Assembly (NCBI GenBank): GCA_019787685.1
Contig: JAHNUO010000012.1
Location: 1-64,000 of the forward strand
Length of the DNA stretch: 64,000 nt
Direction: 5' to 3'
Source: Chiua virens
Lineage: Eukaryota > Basidiomycota > Agaricomycetes > Boletales > Boletaceae
Positions 59,041 through 64,000 of this stretch are shown piece by piece. Position numbers and translations under genes: made by a program. Position 1 is the first letter of the stretch, and each line of letters starts with the position of its first letter. The notes under the pieces were generated by a model. That model saw only the letters and a list, made by a program, of their open reading frames with translations, did no database searches and had not been told where the DNA came from.

Positions 59041-59451
59041 TGAGGGGTTGTTGTGCGTGACCGACGGTGTCGACGACGCTGCTGGCCGCGACGTCGTGAG
59101 TTTCTGAGTTGAGAGTTTGGCTTGTTTGCTCGCCACTCTGTCCACGGTACCGAAATTTATCATCCACTGACACTCTTCCACAGTACGACAAATCAATACA
59201 ACAGCCCTCTGATGCCCCCTCGTCGATCCTCTCAATGTTATATGGCAGCCATTCTCCCTTTTTGAACTGGCCGTTAGCTATTTGGCTTCGGCTCGCCGCT
59301 GCGCAGTCATACGCATCAACATGCTATTTCCAGCAGGCTCACACACTCATCCATACTGCCAGGTCATGTCACTTCTATGTCCACTTTAAATTAAAAGCTA
59401 TGACGGTAAGCTTCCTCATCTCACGGCTCTGATAACCATTCACTTACCATC
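59041..59451. promoter_or_regulatory. Divergent intergenic region between ATG4 and the oxygenase pseudogene
   Basis: About 410 bp between two divergently read genes. The minus frame remains open back to 59235 without changing the ATG4 core. A TTTAAATTAAAAGC word lies near 59386-59398. Confidence 0.4.
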
Positions 59452-60943
59452 ATGCCCAGCGTCACTATTCCTGACTGTCCTCGTTACATCGAACAACGTT
59501 GGAACCGTATGTTTCCGCCCATTCTTCTCTCGCCTATTCTGACAATAGACCTTCGCAGTCGATTTTACTGATCTCGCGATAATCGATCCTTCTAAAACCC
59601 TCACGCCCGAGGGCGCGCAGAGCTCGCATCGCAGTTTCGTCATGGCCTTCGCACCAATGGCTTCATCTACGCCGTCTATCATGGCTATACTCAAGCCCAT
59701 GTACCTCCTACCTCGATTCATCCTTCCAGTCACTCACCTCCAGGATATGCGCGATCGGATATTCGATATTGCAAATGTGCCGTTTACGGCTGTCCGAAGA
59801 AATGAAAATATATACTGCCGACCCCGAGAAAGTCGGATACTACGCCGGATATAAATCGCGCAGGTACTGAGCAGGTATGTACTCCTCTGCCGTAATCCGC
59901 AGTCTTGACTCTCCCAGCATAGAAAGTCGACACTGGGAACAGCGTCTTGGATCAGATTGAATACTGCACGTGCGTGTCCAGTATTGACCGATGTTGGTGT
60001 ATTCCTCATACACTGGTGGTGCATCATGATGTCACCAAGCGTCCCATCCGCAAGCACTTCGTTTTTGCTTGCCCGAGCTTGATGCTTCTGCTCGTCACAA
60101 CCAACAACTTGCATACAATCCTCAGGCAAGTCGTTGTTCCTCCTCTAGAGTATATCAACGTTGACGATTGCTTCAGGCTCATTGTACTGAGTCTTGAGTT
60201 ACCCAAGGAAACCCTGGTAGACAGGCACACCTGCAACGGACAAGGTGAAATTGCCAGTACGGCCTTCCATCATACAGTTCTCCACTTGGGTGATAAAGCG
60301 TATCACAGTCAGATTCATGAAATAGTATGCGTCCTCTTTTTACTTACCTGTTCGGTTAATGACACGTCTGCGTGATTGTCAACTACAGACGCAGAGGAAG
60401 AAGAGGAAAAGTCTAAGAATGTGGTTAGTCTTTTCGTCAGTCGTATAAATCGAGCTACAGCTGGACCATCACAGACATCGGGAGCGTGACGATTCTCCCG
60501 AACCAGCCTGTTGGTGGTCTTTAAATCCTGTCCCCTGACGGAAAATGGCGCTGGGTCCGACACATTGACAATGCACTGGTGCGTCCTCACCCACTCCATG
60601 TTTTCCTGTGAACCCATGTACTGACGGCAGGACCACAGGTTATCAACACGGGATATGATGGTCTTTCTCACAGGCGTATTCTACAAATCCACCATCCATC
60701 GCGTCGTTCAACTGCCACATGACCAAAGAGCTTACGACAGATTCGGGGTGTTCTACTTTACCATGGGCCCCTCGCACCAGCCCGGTATTGCAGCGCGTTG
60801 GCACGAGAGACGCTGTCCTGACCACTTGCAGAGGCATGGAAAAAGGAGCGGACGATCTCGTATGGACGTGTGGCTTTGAAGCAGGGTCAGAGAAGAACAC
60901 CGAGGAGATGATCGACGTTATCGTCGTAAAACATTACAACTAA
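59452..60943 (+). pseudogene. 2OG-Fe(II) oxygenase (isopenicillin-N-synthase-like), multiply disrupted
   Basis: ATG at 59452 (MPSVTIPDCPRYIEQRW). The family text is clear but broken across frames: DFTDLAIIDPSK and TPEG in one frame, then ELASQFRHGLRTNGFIYAVYHGY in another after what looks like a one-base loss near 59615. RIFDIANVPFTAV and EEMKIYTADPEKVGYYAGY are again in different frames (near 59793). An in-frame TAA at 60522 splits GSVTILPNQPVGGL from ILSPDGKWRWVRHID. VINTG and MMVFLTGVFYKSTIHRVV are shifted near 60660. The tail SPVLQRVG...VVVKHYN ends at 60943. The His-x-Asp iron region (near 60465) is also altered. Four or more lesions make a pseudogene far likelier than sequence error. 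Confidence 0.8.
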
Positions 60944-61124
60944 GGTCGTAAGACGTCTATTTGCTTGGAATTGTCGCCGAGTTTCTTGGTATACAACCTT
61001 CTGCACTTCTGCTGTTGTTCAAGAATTTCACGTGTTTGGTACATGGCTAGTGACTTTTCAACACCCCGGCAAATCTAAGGTAGCTATGTATTACGTGGAT
61101 CCAAATGCGTCAGCATGAACTCGC

Positions 61125-61540
61125 CTACAATTGGTAAATGTCTTGATAGTAATCTCGTCGAATGCCGACCGAGAGGGGGGCTTCCGGTGGTCTGCGAGAC
61201 TGGAAACCGCACAGTGCATCGAAGACAACCATGACCCATTCCCCAGGGATCCTGTCGTACCCTCGCAGCACCGGGGCAAGTCCCAACGATACTATGCACT
61301 CGTGAGCATCGCGCGAATAATGGCGGAAGAGCATGATGTAAATCTCCTCCTTAGAACGGACTTCAGTTCCGAGAAGGACAAGATTTTTCTCGTCTATCGC
61401 CTTGCCATACTGGAATTCTTCCGTGGAAAAGTTACCATGATACCATGTGTAACTGGTTTTGTCTGGAAAGAGCTGTTTCGGCCCGAGTGGGTCGGCGAAG
61501 ATCTGTCTTGCCTGGAGGTCTTGGCAATGCTCCTTGAGTC
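61125..61540 (-). pseudogene. Fungal kinase-like (FunK1-type) fragment
   Basis: A minus-strand frame between a TGA near 61540 and TAG at 61125 contains IMLFRHYSRDAHECIVSLG, LAPVLRGYDRIPGEWVMVV and FDAL. This resembles the N-lobe/hinge of mushroom protein-kinase-like proteins (…KF-x-x-Y-x-x-x-aH…GlAP-x-L…PGGW-x-MVvMe…). The catalytic HxD loop is not in frame; VHADAF and LTHLDPRNT echo it in other frames near 61100. There is no complete gene, so I call it a relic. The overlapping plus-strand frame (61131-61622) shows no domain and is treated as its shadow. Confidence 0.5.
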
Positions 61541-64000
61541 AATCGACGGTTTTGCGAAAGGAAGCCAAGTGATGCGATGTGATACAGAAGCTTTCATCAT
61601 CGTGGGAAGGAAAGAAAATGAGTGATGACAAGCTTGCTATCGACGGGCGCAAGTTCCAGACGGCATCCGCGAAAACCATGGATGGTCCTGTGGAAAGGAC
61701 CAATAAGAACAAAATGGAACCATGGTAACTTGAGGAAACTGACCGAAGACGACCAGAAGCAAACATAGAAGAGGAGAATCCAGACGCTTGGAAGTAGCCT
61801 CGCTCGTGAACGCGTGAACTCCAAATCATGATAGTCTGCGATATACCTAGTACAAGTATAGCCTTCAGACGGTGGCATCATGATTGCACTGGCATAGATA
61901 GATACATCCAGACTATAGAAGGAGATGATGGTACACTATGTTAGTCGTAGATTTAGTTTCATTTGAAGGTGCAAATGGTTCGACGCGGAGATCAGTGCCA
62001 GACTCGGAGAGCAAAGGAATAAAACCTTCGTGCTTCCAAAACGATTTTCTTTCAGCATACTGATAGGCCTGCCCTCCCTGAACGCCGAGGATTCTGTGAA
62101 TGCCACAGAGGTCATCTGAAGCGAAGAGAAGAAGGAAAGCGAGAAAAGACAATGCAAAGGAAGAACTGTGGGGAAGACGGGGAGCCGCAGGGGTGCCACA
62201 CCCCCTAACAGAGTGGCGCTCCATATGAATGATATGATCGACTGACAACGCAGAGGAGCGTGAGACCCTTGCAGTGCTGTGCCGACGACAGACCTGCACT
62301 GCACACAATGGAAGGATGACAGACCAGAGGGAGAGATAGTTGCATCAATGCAACACATTACAAACGTTTCGATTGCAGGGGAGTGATGCAACGAAGAGTA
62401 AGAAGGGTTGGCGAAAGAGAGCACGTCACAGGATGATCGATGATCAATGAGCGATCGCTCCTCGCCGAAAAGAGTGCGGCCAGCGACCGATCATAAGCCA
62501 CCCGGCAAGTTACGGTGCTAAATATAATAGATGTCAATGTCCTTCCCATCCGTCATCGCGTCATCAACCGGAGCATAATTATGTCATGTTGATCACACAA
62601 CTTCAAAATCTCAAGAAGCTACAACTCCCTCAGGTCCAGTGACTGGCAGGCAGGCACAATTTTTGACATATGTTTCCACAGCGTTCTTCTAGCGAGTGGG
62701 GGTTTCGTCTCATTTGAGATCCGAGCACGACTGTCCACGGAATCTTTGCTTTAACGATGGACCCAATATTCCACAGTCCAAGATTAATGACGAGGCAATG
62801 ATAACACTTGCACTAGGTGTCAGTAGGTGAGGTACCTGGTCCACATTTGATCTTTGTGATTCATTCGACAATCCAAGCGCCACATCTTGCAGGGCCACGT
62901 ACATAATCGAAACCCCAAAAGCCGCTTCGCACAACACTTGAGATGGTGGACGTCACTTGACACAGGTTTCAAGTCTTGAATCTTGCGGTCAAGGGTCAAG
63001 GTCTGTCGTCTCCATTTAGCATCGCACTCAAAACTTGAGGTGTCGGCTCATCCCCAGGCTTTAAATGTCTTGTTTTACTCCTTGAATTTCTACAACCACC
63101 TGTCCTGCGCTCGTCCCTGTGTATTGTCGTGATACCATTCGTCCTCCTGAGAGTCTATCTCCAGAAGGAATGCTCCCAACTGACCCACTCCAGACCTTTG
63201 AATGGATCTCCCCTTCGTCCAGGGCTCTCACTAAAACCGCTAGCTGGGAATCCCTTTGATATACCTGCTGTCAAAAGCGGCGCTAATTTAGGGTAACACG
63301 GTGCTGTCATCTTACTTACCACAACAATGGCTGATCATGTATCGCTATTCAGGCGTTGGGAGACAAGATGCGGACGCTGTGGATGACTTGGCTACGCAAC
63401 GCACGTTACTCTGTCGCAGTTCCTCATACATGCAGAACGAGCTATGCGAATGATCACGAGAAACAATGCCGAGGACATTCCTTGTTGTTCTGATATCACC
63501 CTGTAAGGAGATTCTTCCTTGTACGCCCTCGAGCTCGCCATGACCATTCCGTCACGAGTAACATACTCCGTCGGAATTCCATCTACGCGAATGCGCAGAA
63601 ATCTTGAGTCTCGTCCATCCTTATGAATGCATGAAAAGGAAACGTATGTAGGGGATCGGCAGCCCTTTATTCGCATCCGTTTGTGTTGACAAATATCAGT
63701 CCGGCGACCCATGCTATGAGCAAGTTCCCTTCGGGCATCCCTTCTTTCGACAACAGGAACATTGCATAGCAGTGACACCCTTGATTGGCTTCAATTGTTT
63801 CCACCGTTGAGGGACGAGAACACACAGATGGAGTAGAAGCTGTATGTGTCAATATTTAATAAGATCGAATTCCAGGGGCTTTGCTGAGCTTCTCCTTGCT
63901 AGCGTGAACAATCACACACATTGGCCGTATGACACCATCGACGGAAAATGCCGTCAGGTTCGATCCATGTTGCACAACGTAATGACAGGTAACAGGTAAC
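61541..64000. other. Right end of window, no gene recognised
   Basis: Several frames of 60-160 codons exist, for example 61936-62424 minus and 63392-63778 minus (RFLRIRVDGIPTEYVTRDG). None shows a known motif, a family-like block or a convincing set of introns. The second of these is the most protein-like and could be an exon of a gene reaching beyond the edge. Confidence 0.35.

Noticed and set aside
61131..61622. Plus-strand 164-codon frame as a gene
   Set aside because: The opposite strand carries kinase-like text over the same bases, and the plus frame shows no domain.

Overview
The window looks like nuclear DNA of an Agaricomycete-type basidiomycete fungus. Genes are split by many 40-90 nt introns with GTRNGT-like donors, CTGAC-like branch sites and CAG/TAG acceptors. 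The recognisable genes are fungal: ATG4, a MED14 relic, an RTT107/BRC1-type BRCT protein, a DUF6533 membrane protein, a pogo transposase, a JmjC protein and RecQ genes with C2H2 N-termini. All calls rest on reading the sequence by eye; no alignment was run.

Left part (1-10.6 kb): a partial C2H2/RecQ-linked gene on the minus strand runs off the left edge (locus A). It is followed by relic DNA with a Tc1-like DDE fragment, a GGGGAC microsatellite, an 83-bp tandem repeat, a G-depleted copy of a dispersed satellite-like family (7.8-10.1 kb) and an ATTCGCC minisatellite.

Middle accessory block (10.6-36.5 kb): a JmjC gene and an ATP-grasp-like gene on the minus strand, then two paralogous unknown genes on the plus strand (the second with an AT-hook), separated by a second ATTCGCC array. 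A small PHD-finger gene is convergent to these. Next is a 1,670-codon gene joining a polyserine N-terminus, a Ulp1-type cysteine protease and a very large unrecognised protein. Its 3' end grades into a 2.4-kb satellite of about 149-bp units. A minus-strand cassette then carries an unknown companion gene and an apparently complete C2H2-RecQ gene (locus B).

Right part (36.5-64 kb): Tc1-like debris, the G-rich copy of the dispersed family (38.6-40.8 kb) and a truncated MED14. A more ordinary gene neighbourhood follows: RTT107/BRC1-like, DUF6533, a pogo transposon, DUF952, ATG4, a 2OG-Fe(II) oxygenase pseudogene and a kinase-like relic. The last 2.4 kb hold nothing I recognise.

The most interesting observation is that both RecQ-linked loci carry, between the C2H2 region and the helicase, a segment with the order of landmarks of a tyrosine recombinase (R, K, R, H, Y). 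This suggests a recombinase-helicase mobile element rather than a plain host helicase. The second is a strongly one-directional G-to-C difference between the two copies of the dispersed repeat family.
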